A stretch of 64,000 bases of DNA from Mycolicibacterium aurum (GCA_900078775.1 LT549889.1:4278001-4342000); one strand, 5' to 3'. Shown: positions 51,694-59,934, counted from the stretch's first letter. Numbers and translations are program-made. The notes: a model not told the origin generated them from the letters alone.

Positions 51694-52472
51694 ATCGGCA
51701 GCCCGCCGACGATCCGGTCCGACCAGTACAGGCCCAGACAGGACAGCGCGATGCCGATCACCAGCAGCACGCCGCCCGGGCCGCCGGAGAACAGGAACCC
51801 GAGCGGATCCGCACCGATCAGCTGGCCGAGCCCGATCCCGAGGACCGGCATCCCGGCCAGTGTGGCGGCCGTCGTCCGCGCACCGGCCAGCCCGGCGTCC
51901 ACCCGGGCCCGGAATCGGTCCCGCTCGACGATGTCGTGCTGGGCGGCCCGCATCAGGGTGGCGATCGCCAGACCGTGCGCGGCGGACAGCTGCCAACACA
52001 CCGCCAGCCGGTGCCAGCTGTCCGGCAGCGCGGATCGCCCGGCGGCCGCGCGCAGGCCCATCGCCACGTCGGCGCCGAGCCGACCCCGTGCGGCCACCAG
52101 GCACAGCCGGTCGCCCACCACACCGCCGAGTTCGGCACCGGCCGCGGCGAAGGCCGCCACCGGATGTGCGCCGGCCCGCAGTTCGCCGGCCACCATGTCC
52201 AGGCCGTCACGCAGCGCCGCGGATTCGGCGCTACGGCGGCGGCGGGCCGCGGCGCCCCGCCGACGCACGGCCAGGGTCACCGCCAGGATGGCCGCTGCGA
52301 ATGGCACCGTCGGCGGAAGCACGAACACGGATGCGAGCACGGCCGGCGCCACCGCCCATCGCAGCGTCCGGGGCGACGGCTGCCAGGCCCGGCCCGTCCC
52401 GGCCAGCCGGGTGCGCGCGGGCGCCGGTGTCACCAGCAGGGCCGTCGCCAGCAGCACGGCCGCGGTGGTCAC
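51690..52472 (-). CDS. tadB: TadB-like membrane platform protein (Rv3658c type)
   Basis: A 260-residue protein with two N-terminal TM segments (VTTAAVLLATALLV; AVAPAVLASVFVLPPTVPFAAAIL), a cytosolic helical GspF-like domain (RDGLDMVAGELRAGAHPVAAFAAAGAELGG) and C-terminal TM helices. It partners TadC. The GTG at 52472 overlaps the tadA stop as GTGA; a 24-codon upstream extension lies inside tadA and was rejected. Confidence 0.88.
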   Translation of the reverse strand: MTTAAVLLATALLVTPAPARTRLAGTGRAWQPSPRTLRWAVAPAVLASVFVLPPTVPFAAAILAVTLAVRRRGAAARRRRSAESAALRDGLDMVAGELRAGAHPVAAFAAAGAELGGVVGDRLCLVAARGRLGADVAMGLRAAAGRSALPDSWHRLAVCWQLSAAHGLAIATLMRAAQHDIVERDRFRARVDAGLAGARTTAATLAGMPVLGIGLGQLIGADPLGFLFSGGPGGVLLVIGIALSCLGLYWSDRIVGGLPI

Positions 52473-53635
52473 GGCACGCCCCGCTCGTCCAGGCAGGAGC
52501 CGAGCAGCGCTGCCCCCGGCCCGAATCCGTGCTCGGCATGCCACACGGTCTGCGCGTGTACCCAGCCGTCGGGCCCGCGGCGCAGTATCGCGATCTCGAC
52601 GAGCCGACGCAGCCCACGAGCGTCACGGCCGACCTGCAGGAGGACCTGGACCGCGGCGGCCAGCTGGCTGTGCAGGGCCGCCCGGTCCAGGCCGCCGAGC
52701 CCGGCGAGTGCCTCGAGCCGGGCGGGCACCTCGGCGGCACTGTTGGCGTGCACGGTGCCGGCGCCTCCGTCGTGTCCGGTGTTCAGGGCGGTGAGCAGAT
52801 CGACCACCTCGGCGCCGCGGACCTCCCCGACCACGATGCGGTCCGGCCGCATCCGCAGTGCCTGGCGCACCAGATCGCGCACGGTGACCTGACCGACGCC
52901 CTCAATGTTCGCGCCGCGGGCCACCAGTTTCACCACGTGCGGATGCTGCGGTGCGAGTTCCGGGGCGTCCTCGACACAGATGATGCGTTCCCGCGCGGAC
53001 ACCGCGCCCAGGGCGGCCGACAGCAGGGTGGTCTTGCCGGCGCCGGTGCCGCCGCAGATCAGGAAGGCCAGCCGGCCGGCGATGATCCGCTGCAGCAGGT
53101 CCAGCGCCGGCCCGGCGATCGCCCCGCCGGCGGCCAGAGCGGCGAGATCCTGGCGGGCCGGGCGCAGGATCCGCAGCGAGATGCAGGTGCCGGCGGCCGC
53201 GACGGGTGGCAGCACGGCGTGCAGGCGTACCGAGTCCGCACCGAGGCAGTTGAGCTGGCCGTCCACCCAGGGTTGGCTGTCGTCGAGGCGGCGGCCCGCC
53301 ACCAGGGCGAGGCGCTGGGCCAGCCGGCGCACCGCATCCTCGTCGTCGAATCGGATGCCGCTGCGGCGCAGCCCGTTCCCGTCGTCGACCCAGACCTCAT
53401 CGGGCGCGGTCACCAGCACGTCGGTGGTGTGCTCCCCGCGCAGCAGCGGGTCCAGGATGCCCGCCCCGGTCAGTTCGGTCTGCAGGATCCGCATCCCGGC
53501 GAGCACCTCGGTGTCGCCCAGCAGGCCGCCGGATTCCGCGCGGATGGCCTGGGCCACGACGCCGGGACGCAGCGGAGCCCGTTCCACGGCCAGCCGCTCC
53601 CGGACACGTTCGAGGAGCGAGCCCGAGTCGGTCAT
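52469..53635 (-). CDS. tadA: TadA/CpaF-type pilus assembly ATPase
   Basis: A 388-residue secretion ATPase powering Flp pilus assembly. The N-terminal domain includes TELTGAGILDPLLRGEHTTDVLVT. The catalytic part has Walker A GGTGAGKTTLLSA, Asp box CVEDAPEL, Walker B VVGEVRG and the His box TGHDGGAGTVHANS, all intact. The ATG at 53635 (MTDSGSL) overlaps the ssd stop as ATGA. Confidence 0.95.
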   Translation of the reverse strand: MTDSGSLLERVRERLAVERAPLRPGVVAQAIRAESGGLLGDTEVLAGMRILQTELTGAGILDPLLRGEHTTDVLVTAPDEVWVDDGNGLRRSGIRFDDEDAVRRLAQRLALVAGRRLDDSQPWVDGQLNCLGADSVRLHAVLPPVAAAGTCISLRILRPARQDLAALAAGGAIAGPALDLLQRIIAGRLAFLICGGTGAGKTTLLSAALGAVSARERIICVEDAPELAPQHPHVVKLVARGANIEGVGQVTVRDLVRQALRMRPDRIVVGEVRGAEVVDLLTALNTGHDGGAGTVHANSAAEVPARLEALAGLGGLDRAALHSQLAAAVQVLLQVGRDARGLRRLVEIAILRRGPDGWVHAQTVWHAEHGFGPGAALLGSCLDERGVP

Positions 53636-54687
53636 GACGCCGGCTGCCGGGTGAGGAGGCTCAGTACCCGGGTCGCGGCCCGCGCCAGCGGGGACCGGGT
53701 GCGCAGTTTCAGCCCACCTCGTTCCAGCGCGTCGGCCAGCCCGGGTTGCGGGCGCATGGTGGCGAGCACCGGCAGGCCCACCGTGGCCGCGACATCGGCC
53801 GCGCGCAGCCCACCGGGTGCCGGCCCGCGGACCACCAGGCCGACGTTGGGGTTGACGGTCTTCAGCCATCCGGCCAGGGCGCCGGCGGCCGCGGCCGCCC
53901 GGACATCGGCGGGCACCACCAACGTCACCAGATCCGCGGCTTCCAGCGCGGTTTCGGCGGCCGGGGTCACCCGCCGCGGGATGTCGCAGACCACGGTCAC
54001 CCCGGCGCGTCGGCCCGCGTCGATGACGGCGCCGAGCGGCCCGGCCTCGACGTCTCCTCCGTCCCGTCCGCCGGAGAGCACCGTCACCCCGCGCCGGTGC
54101 GGCAGCGCGGCGTGCAGCGCGTCGAAACCGAGTCGGCCGTCGCGCAGGGTCAGGTCCGGCCACCGCAGACCCGGGATGCCTTCGGTCCCCATCGCCAGGT
54201 CGATGCCGCCGCCCCACGGGTCGGCGTCGACCAGCAGGGACTGCGGCGCGGACTGGGCCAACGCCGTCGCGAACAGCGAGGCGCCCGCGCCGCCGCAGCC
54301 GCCGAGGGCGGCCAATACCGCGCCGCGGCTGCCGCTCGGGCCGCTGTCCTGGGCCGCCGCGGCCAGCAGGTCGACCAGCACGCCGTCCTGCTGGGGCAGC
54401 CGGATGACCTGCGCGGCGCCGACGGATACGGCCGCCTTCCAGTCCTGCACGTCGGGGGCGGTGGAACCGACCATCAGGACCTGATCGCGCCGCGGGAGCT
54501 CTTGGGCGGTGATCCGTCCGGCGGCCGGCCTGTCGAGCACCACCGCCTGTGCACTCAGCCACACCGTGCGACTGGACGGCCGGTATGCGTGCACCAGCCG
54601 GGCTCCGGTCGCTGCGGCCACCCGGTCGACATCGTCACGCAGCGCGGGATCGTCGATCGATGCCAGTACCGCCGCGGTCGTCGCCAT
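53632..54687 (-). CDS. ssd: Ssd/TadZ-type MinD-family protein, atypical P-loop
   Basis: A 351-residue protein of the ParA/MinD family that leads the Tad operon; TadZ proteins localise pili, and mycobacterial Ssd has been linked to septum placement and dormancy. An N-terminal receiver-like domain (MATTAAVLASIDDPALRDDVDRV) precedes the ATPase part from about residue 120. The P-loop is LGGCGGAGASLFATALA, without either Lys of the deviant Walker A KGGxGKT, so ATP hydrolysis may be lost. LLVDADPWGGGIDLAMG is the Walker A' region. No promoter was identified in the 460-base upstream gap, which also encodes the 6C RNA. Confidence 0.88.
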   Translation of the reverse strand: MATTAAVLASIDDPALRDDVDRVAAATGARLVHAYRPSSRTVWLSAQAVVLDRPAAGRITAQELPRRDQVLMVGSTAPDVQDWKAAVSVGAAQVIRLPQQDGVLVDLLAAAAQDSGPSGSRGAVLAALGGCGGAGASLFATALAQSAPQSLLVDADPWGGGIDLAMGTEGIPGLRWPDLTLRDGRLGFDALHAALPHRRGVTVLSGGRDGGDVEAGPLGAVIDAGRRAGVTVVCDIPRRVTPAAETALEAADLVTLVVPADVRAAAAAGALAGWLKTVNPNVGLVVRGPAPGGLRAADVAATVGLPVLATMRPQPGLADALERGGLKLRTRSPLARAATRVLSLLTRQPAS

Positions 54688-54892
54688 GGGTCCACGGTGC
54701 AGATCCGTCCGGGGACGGCGTCAGGGGTCACCGGCGATCTGGGGATGAACGGACGATTGTGGACAACTCTTCGGGGCTCGCCGGACCGCCGCCGACGTTG
54801 TACAACGGACGTAGAAAACCCGATTCCGCAACGTTCGTCCGGAGAGCTGGGAAAGCCGACGGGAGGGCGCGGAAACAGCGAATTTTTCCCGG

Positions 54893-54988
54893 AAAAAGGG
54901 ACGACCCCCGCCAGGGGGGGAGGAGGCGGAGGTCGTCGTGTATCAGCCCCGGGGGGTCGGGCTGATCCACACTCGGCATGGCCGAGTA
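54893..54988 (-). ncRNA. 6C small RNA (B11)
   Basis: Minus-strand RNA of about 96 bases. A 5' hairpin ACTCGGC-CAT-GCCGAGT (54987-54971) comes first. Stem ATCAGCCC/GGGCTGAT (54966-54942) closes a 9-base loop with six C. A 12-bp stem (54936-54925 with 54912-54901, one G-U) then closes a loop with seven C in a row, and TTTTT at 54897-54893 ends it. Two C6-loop hairpins before a T run define the actinobacterial 6C family. Its position between ssd and the HAD gene matches B11 in M. tuberculosis. In mycobacteria it regulates by C-rich loop pairing with G-rich mRNA leaders. Confidence 0.93.
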
Positions 54989-54994
54989 AGGCTC

Positions 54995-55000
54995 ACTATA
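54995..55000 (-). promoter_or_regulatory. -10 hexamer of 6C RNA
   Basis: Minus-strand TATAGT, an excellent SigA-type -10, sets the RNA start at 54988. Confidence 0.75.
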
Positions 55001-55134
55001 CACACGGAAATGCCCGGTCGCGCAAGTAGCAATCCAGGACATTTGCGTTGAACGCGAAAATTTGTGCAGTTTCCGACAGGTGTCGTGACCTGCCACTTTC
55101 CCAGTGTTGGGAAAGCCGTCCCTCGGCCTGCACC

Positions 55135-55140
55135 TATGCT
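55135..55140 (+). promoter_or_regulatory. -10 hexamer of the leaderless HAD gene
   Basis: TATGCT predicts a start at 55147, one base before the GTG at 55148. Confidence 0.6.
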
Positions 55141-55147
55141 GTGACGC

Positions 55148-56023
55148 GTGACCGCATCCGAGGGGCACGCCGGGGAAACAGGCGCGCCGGACCCCGCCGC
55201 ACAGATCGGCCAGCCGGTACGCACGGCGGCCTTTTTCGATCTTGACAAGACGGTCATAGCAAAGTCGAGCACCCTGGCATTCAGCAAACCGTTTTTCGAT
55301 CAGGGGTTGCTGAACCGGCGTGCAGTTCTCAAGTCCTCCTATGCGCAGTTCCTGTTTCTGATGTCCGGGGCCGACCACGATCAGATGGATCGGATGCGGA
55401 CTTACCTCACGAACATGTGCACCGGTTGGGATGTCGAGCAGGTCCGATCCGTGGTCGGCGAGACCCTGCACGAGATCGTCGACCCGCTGGTCTTCGCCGA
55501 GGCCGCGAATCTGATCGCCGACCACAAACTGTGCGGCCGTGACGTCGTGGTGGTGTCGGCCTCCGGCGAGGAGATCGTCGCCCCGATCGCCCGCGCGCTC
55601 GGCGCCACCCACGCGATGGCCACCCGGATGGTGGTCGAGGACGGTAAGTACACCGGCGAGGTCGCGTTCTACTGCTACGGCGAGGGCAAGGCCCAGGCGA
55701 TCCGCGAGTTGGCCGCCCGGGAGGGCTACGCGCTCGAACACTCGTACGCGTACTCCGATTCGATCACCGATGTCCCGATGCTCGAAGCCGTCGGGCACCC
55801 GTCGGTGGTCAACCCGGATCGCGCGCTGCGCAAGGAGGCCGCCGGCCGGCAATGGCCGGTGCTGACCTTCAGCCGCCCGGTCTCGCTGCGCGACCGGCTG
55901 CCCGCCGCACCGTCGGGCGCCGCGGTCGCCACCACCGTCGCCGTGGGCCTCAGCGCCCTGGCCGGCGGCGCGCTGACGTATTCGGTATTGCGCAAGGTGC
56001 TGCCCCCCGTTACCCGCAGGTAG
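55148..56023 (+). CDS. HAD-IB family hydrolase, SerB-like, membrane-anchored (Rv3661 type)
   Basis: A 291-residue phosphatase-like protein. HAD motif I is FFDLDKTVIAKSS with the nucleophile and acid/base Asp pair (DLD). Motif II is VVSASGEEIVAPIA, the Lys is in YGEGKAQAIRE, and motif IV is YSDSITDVPML. The HAD-IB hydrolases include phosphoserine phosphatases and lipid-linked phosphatases. A hydrophobic C-terminus (AAVATTVAVGLSALAGGALTYSVLRKVL) suggests membrane tethering. The substrate is unproven. It is flanked by the 6C and Ms1 RNA genes. Confidence 0.9.
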   Translation: MTASEGHAGETGAPDPAAQIGQPVRTAAFFDLDKTVIAKSSTLAFSKPFFDQGLLNRRAVLKSSYAQFLFLMSGADHDQMDRMRTYLTNMCTGWDVEQVRSVVGETLHEIVDPLVFAEAANLIADHKLCGRDVVVVSASGEEIVAPIARALGATHAMATRMVVEDGKYTGEVAFYCYGEGKAQAIRELAAREGYALEHSYAYSDSITDVPMLEAVGHPSVVNPDRALRKEAAGRQWPVLTFSRPVSLRDRLPAAPSGAAVATTVAVGLSALAGGALTYSVLRKVLPPVTRR

Positions 56024-56072
56024 CTGGGCCGCCGGCCGTAACGATCCGGATTCGCCCCCATTTGATACTTGC

Positions 56073-56088
56073 TGTGACCGCGGTCACG
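56073..56088. promoter_or_regulatory. CRP-like palindrome at the Ms1 promoter
   Basis: TGTGA-CCGCGG-TCACG: the inner 14 bases (56074-56087) are a perfect palindrome and fit the mycobacterial CRP consensus TGTGA-N6-TCACA with one mismatch. It abuts the putative -10 of Ms1. Confidence 0.6.
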
Positions 56089-56094
56089 TAGTAC
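56089..56094 (+). promoter_or_regulatory. Putative -10 hexamer of Ms1 RNA
   Basis: TAGTAC, one base after the palindrome; predicts an RNA start near 56101. It lacks the usual final T, so the assignment is tentative. Confidence 0.4.
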
Positions 56095-56100
56095 AAAGGA

Positions 56101-56416
56101 GGCACGGAAGCAGGACGAGGCCAAGGCCACATCGGAAGAGAAGATGTGATCTCCCGAATCAGGCTTCCCAGCACGGATCCCCGGTACCCACGCGGAGCAC
56201 ATGCCGCGGAATAGGCAGAAGCGTTGTGGGCCTGCGGAATTCCGGCAAGCGGACGATATCGACGACTCCTTGGGTGGAGTCGCAGTCGTAGCGCATCGGG
56301 AGAACGCCGAGGCCACCCACACAACCCACCTGAGCACGCATGGTAACCGGAGTCCGTGCTAGCGGGCGGCGAGCCGATTCAGACGAGAGTCTGACCTCGG
56401 AGCGTCGCCCGCTTCA
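56101..56416 (+). ncRNA. ms1: Ms1 / MTS2823 small RNA
   Basis: A region of about 315 bases without protein-coding signal between the Rv3661- and Rv3662c-type genes. This is the exact location of MTS2823 in M. tuberculosis and Ms1 in M. smegmatis (about 300 nt, very abundant in stationary phase, binds core RNA polymerase). It shows many complementary segments and closes with a long hairpin (56361-56371 with 56403-56412, inner stem CAGAC/GTCTG) followed by a T-rich TTCATTT. The identification rests on position, size and terminator; the 5' end is uncertain by several bases. Confidence 0.85.
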
Positions 56417-56418
56417 TT
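56361..56418 (+). terminator. Terminator hairpin of Ms1
   Basis: AGCGGGCGGCG pairs with CGTCGCCCGCT across an inner CAGAC-GAGA-GTCTG stem, then TCATTT. It also overlaps the end of the converging gene and could serve both. Confidence 0.6.
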
Positions 56419-57151
56419 TGCTGGACTGTGCGATCGCAAGCGCCTCGCGGGCGCCGGCAAGCAACCCCTGACTGCTGAACACCAGCCACGCGCCCAGGCC
56501 GCTCTCCGTTCCCGACGCGAACCCCCGGGCCGCGGCCCGGTAGTTGCCCGACTGCTTCATCCAGAACATCTCCGGCACGCCGAGCCCGTGCGGGTCCAGA
56601 CCGGTAGACATCGTGATGAGCCGCGACACCGCCCGTGCCACCACGCCGTCGGCGGTCCCGAACGGCGCCAGCGTCAGCAGTTCCCCGTGTGCGACGGCCG
56701 CCAGCACGAAGGCCGGCACATTGGTCCCGCCGGTCACCAACTCGGCCAGCATCTCCAGCCGCGGCCCGACCTCGGGTGCCGGACGCGGTCGGCCCAGGTG
56801 CTCGTCGTCCACCAGGTCCGCCGCGGCCAGCGCGTGCAGGCGGGCCAGCGCCTGCAGCGGGGCGCGCTGCCAGACCCCGGTCAGCGCGGTGGCTCCGCCC
56901 TCCAACGCCTCGGCCACCCGCAGCGCACCCGCCAGCACCGGGTCCGGTTCGCCGTTCTCGGACAGGCTCAGGGATCCGCCGTCGAGCACCGACGACGCCC
57001 GGGCGGCCCGCAACGAGGCCTCGGCCGCGGTGGCGGGCCAGCCACGCAGGTTGGTGCGGTGCCGGTGGGCCCGGCCGAGTTCCTCGCGGGCCTCTTCCCC
57101 AGCGGCCGAGACCCCTTCGAGGGCCACCAGCGGGGCGAGTGGATCGGTCAT
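56414..57151 (-). CDS. Conserved hypothetical protein (Rv3662c type)
   Basis: A 245-residue, Ala/Leu-rich, mostly helical soluble protein. It begins MTDPLAPLVALEGVSAAGEEARE and contains LRGWPATAAEASLRAARASSVLDGG, followed by VPAFVLAAVAHGELLTLAPFGTADG. The combination of NLRGWP, SSVLDG and HGELLTLAPFGTADGVVARAV resembles the N-terminal and core helices of Fic/DOC proteins (HxxFxxxNGR replaced by HGELLTLAPFGTADGVVAR), so it could be a degenerate Fic-like fold. That is a tentative reading. The ATG at 57151 coincides with a predicted leaderless start. Confidence 0.8.
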   Translation of the reverse strand: MTDPLAPLVALEGVSAAGEEAREELGRAHRHRTNLRGWPATAAEASLRAARASSVLDGGSLSLSENGEPDPVLAGALRVAEALEGGATALTGVWQRAPLQALARLHALAAADLVDDEHLGRPRPAPEVGPRLEMLAELVTGGTNVPAFVLAAVAHGELLTLAPFGTADGVVARAVSRLITMSTGLDPHGLGVPEMFWMKQSGNYRAAARGFASGTESGLGAWLVFSSQGLLAGAREALAIAQSSK

Positions 57152-57158
57152 TGCGACC

Positions 57159-57164
57159 ACGCTA
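57159..57164 (-). promoter_or_regulatory. -10 hexamer of the leaderless Rv3662c-type gene
   Basis: Minus-strand TAGCGT predicts a start at 57152, one base before the ATG. Confidence 0.5.
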
Positions 57165-57263
57165 GCCGACCGTTGAGCCCGAAATCTCCGACGCTCGGCG
57201 CAGGACGCGCGCCGTCCGCAGGCCTTCTTGTGACGCTCCAACCTCCATGCAACCCCCGGTGAC

Positions 57264-57269
57264 TAGAGT
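57264..57269 (+). promoter_or_regulatory. -10 hexamer of leaderless acs
   Basis: TAGAGT predicts a start at 57276, one base before the acs ATG at 57277. Confidence 0.55.
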
Positions 57270-57276
57270 CACACCC

Positions 57277-59220
57277 ATGAGCAACGCTTACGCGCCGCCT
57301 GCCGACTTCGCGGCCAACGCCAACGCCACCAGCGCCCTCTACGACGAAGCCGAGCGCGACCGGCTGGCCTTCTGGGCCCAGCAGGCCAACCGCCTGTCCT
57401 GGGATACCCCCTTCGACGAGGTCCTGGACTGGTCGAATGCGCCGTTCGCGAAATGGTTCGTCGGCGGCAAGCTCAACGTCGCCTACAACTGCGTGGACCG
57501 CCACGTCGAAGCCGGCAACGGCGACCGCGTCGCCATCCACTGGGAGGGCGAACCCGTCGGCGATGCCCGCACCATCACCTACGCCCAACTCCAGGACGAG
57601 GTGAACCAGGCCGCCAACACCCTGACCGAACTCGGTCTGCAAGCCGGCGACCGGGTCGCCATCTACATGCCGATGATCCCCGAGGCCATCATCGCCATGC
57701 TGGCCTGCGCCCGCCTGGGCGCCATGCACAGCGTCGTCTTCGCCGGCTTCTCGGCCAGCGCCCTCAAGGCACGCATCGAGGATGCCGCGGCCAAGATCGT
57801 CATCACCTCCGACGGCCAGTTCCGCCGCGGCAACGCCGCCCCGCTCAAAGCCGGTGTCGACGAAGCACTCGACGGCCTGGGCGAGGCCAGCCCGGTGCGC
57901 CACGTTCTGGTGGTGCGCCGCACCGGAATCGACACCGCGATGACCGAGGGCCGCGACCTGTGGTGGGACCAGACCGTGCCCGAGGCCTCCACCCAGCACA
58001 CCCCAGAGGCCTTCGATTCCGAGCAGCCGCTGTTCCTGCTGTACACCTCCGGCACCACCGGCAAGCCGAAGGGCATCGTGCACACCTCGGGTGGCTACCT
58101 GACCCAGGCCGCCTACACCCACTACAACGTCTTCGACCTCAAGCCCGAGACCGACGTCTATTGGTGCACAGCCGATATCGGCTGGGTCACCGGGCACACC
58201 TACATCACCTACGGGCCGCTGGCCAACGGCGCCACCCAGGTGGTCTACGAGGGCACCCCGGCCTCCCCGACCGAGCACCGGCACTTCCAGGTTATCGAGA
58301 AGTACGGTGTGACCATCTATTACACCGCGCCGACGGTGGTCCGGACGTTCATGAAGTGGGGCCGCGAACTGGCCTTCGAACACGATCTGTCCAGCATCCG
58401 GCTGCTCGGCTCGGTCGGCGAACCGATCAACCCCGAAGCCTGGCGCTGGTACCGCCTGGTGTTCGGCGCCGACGCCACCCCGATCGTGGACACCTGGTGG
58501 CAGACCGAGACCGGCGCGATCATGATCTCACCGCTGCCCGGCGTCACCACCTGCAAGCCCGGCTCGGCCATGACCGCGCTGCCCGGCATCTCGGCCAAGA
58601 TCGTCGACGACGACGGCAACGAACTCAAACCCGCCCTCGACGGCGAAGAACACATCACCGGCTACCTCGTCCTCGACAAGCCCTGGCCGTCCATGCTGCG
58701 CGGCATCTGGGGCGACGAGGAACGGTTCAAGGACACCTACTGGTCCCGGTTCGCCGAACAGGGCTGGTACTTCGCCGGTGACGGCGCACGCTACGGCAGC
58801 GACGGCGAGATCTGGGTGCTCGGACGCATCGACGACGTCATGAACGTCTCCGGGCACCGAATCTCCACCGCCGAAGTCGAATCCGCGCTCGTCGGGCACG
58901 CCGGGGTGGCCGAGGCCGCCGTCGTCGGCGCCACCGACGAGCACACCGGCCAGGGCATCTGCGCCTTCGTCATCCTCAAGAGCCACGCCGCCCAGATGAG
59001 CCACGAGGACATGGTCGACGAACTGCGCGCCGAGGTGTCCAAGGAGATCTCACCGATCGCCAAACCCCGTGAGATCCACGTGGTTCCGGAACTGCCCAAG
59101 ACCCGCAGCGGCAAGATCATGCGCCGTCTGCTGCGCGACGTGGCCGAAGGCCGCGAACTCGGCGACACCTCAACCCTGCTCGACCCCAGCGTGTTCGAGG
59201 CGATCCGCGCCAGCAAGTAG
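57277..59220 (+). CDS. acs: Acetyl-CoA synthetase
   Basis: Activates acetate to acetyl-CoA through acetyl-AMP. The 647-residue ANL enzyme has the P-loop YTSGTTGKPKGIVH, WCTADIGWVTGHTYITYGPL, DTWWQTETG (A5), YFAGDGARYGSDGEIWVLGRIDDVMNVSGHRI (A7/A8) and the A10 Lys in LPKTRSGKIMRRLLR. That Lys is the acetylation site by which the cAMP-dependent Pat acetyltransferase switches the enzyme off in mycobacteria. The ATG at 57277 is preferred over one at 57247 because the latter precedes the predicted transcription start. In M. tuberculosis a dpp transporter operon separates it from Rv3662c; here it does not. Confidence 0.97.
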   Translation: MSNAYAPPADFAANANATSALYDEAERDRLAFWAQQANRLSWDTPFDEVLDWSNAPFAKWFVGGKLNVAYNCVDRHVEAGNGDRVAIHWEGEPVGDARTITYAQLQDEVNQAANTLTELGLQAGDRVAIYMPMIPEAIIAMLACARLGAMHSVVFAGFSASALKARIEDAAAKIVITSDGQFRRGNAAPLKAGVDEALDGLGEASPVRHVLVVRRTGIDTAMTEGRDLWWDQTVPEASTQHTPEAFDSEQPLFLLYTSGTTGKPKGIVHTSGGYLTQAAYTHYNVFDLKPETDVYWCTADIGWVTGHTYITYGPLANGATQVVYEGTPASPTEHRHFQVIEKYGVTIYYTAPTVVRTFMKWGRELAFEHDLSSIRLLGSVGEPINPEAWRWYRLVFGADATPIVDTWWQTETGAIMISPLPGVTTCKPGSAMTALPGISAKIVDDDGNELKPALDGEEHITGYLVLDKPWPSMLRGIWGDEERFKDTYWSRFAEQGWYFAGDGARYGSDGEIWVLGRIDDVMNVSGHRISTAEVESALVGHAGVAEAAVVGATDEHTGQGICAFVILKSHAAQMSHEDMVDELRAEVSKEISPIAKPREIHVVPELPKTRSGKIMRRLLRDVAEGRELGDTSTLLDPSVFEAIRASK

Positions 59221-59241
59221 GACGGGCTCTACCGTCTGGTC

Positions 59242-59934
59242 CTAGCCGACCGGCACGAATCCCGTGCCGGGTCGGTTCTTGGCGGTGATGTCGGCGAGCA
59301 CCGAGTTCATCGACATCGTCACCGCCGGCGTATGCAGCGGAACGTATTTGACGACGCAGGTCGGCAGTTCCTCGGTGAACGCGCCGTGGATCATGCCGAC
59401 GAGACGGTTGTCGACGGTGACCGGGGCGCCCGAATCACCGGGCTGTCCGCACACCTGATTGAGGATGGTGCCGGGATCCTGGCCCGGGCCCCAGGTGACA
59501 CCGCAGGAGTAGCCCGTGGTGCGGCCGAGCTTGCAGGCGACCTGACCGAACGACGGGTCCTGCCCGAGCCCGTCGATGCGGAAGCCCTTGACGGTGTTCA
59601 CCGGCCGCACCCGCTGCGGGTCGAACTCGATGACGGCGTAGTCGAGGCTGTCGTTGCCGGCGACCATGACGCCCACGGTGCCGGCCGTGGGCACGCCTTC
59701 GGCGGCGACGACGGCTCCGGGTCCGCCGCAGTGCGCCGAGGTGAAGCCGATGAGCCTGCCCCGCGCGTCGTTCCCGATCGCGGTCAGCGTGCAGAAGGCG
59801 TGGCCGTCGATGACGATGCCGGATCCCCCGCCGAGTTCCACCGGCCCGTCGGCGTGCGCCACCGGAGCGGCCAGCAGGGTCACACCCACCAGCAGTGAAA
59901 ACCAACGCGCCAGGTACTGCCAGCGGTGCCTCAA
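59242..59934 (-). CDS. Secreted trypsin-like serine protease (Rv3668c type)
   Basis: A 230-residue S1-family protein. The signal peptide is MRHRWQYLARWFSLLVGVTLLAAPVAHA with cleavage after AHA. Catalytic His is in GFTSAHCGGPG, Asp in LDYAVIEFDP, and Ser in GQPGDSGAPVTV, so all three residues are kept. Six Cys could form disulfides (FCTL/HCGG, CKLG/SCGV, VCGQ/TCVV). Probably active in the cell wall or medium; substrate unknown. Confidence 0.92.
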   Translation of the reverse strand: MRHRWQYLARWFSLLVGVTLLAAPVAHADGPVELGGGSGIVIDGHAFCTLTAIGNDARGRLIGFTSAHCGGPGAVVAAEGVPTAGTVGVMVAGNDSLDYAVIEFDPQRVRPVNTVKGFRIDGLGQDPSFGQVACKLGRTTGYSCGVTWGPGQDPGTILNQVCGQPGDSGAPVTVDNRLVGMIHGAFTEELPTCVVKYVPLHTPAVTMSMNSVLADITAKNRPGTGFVPVG

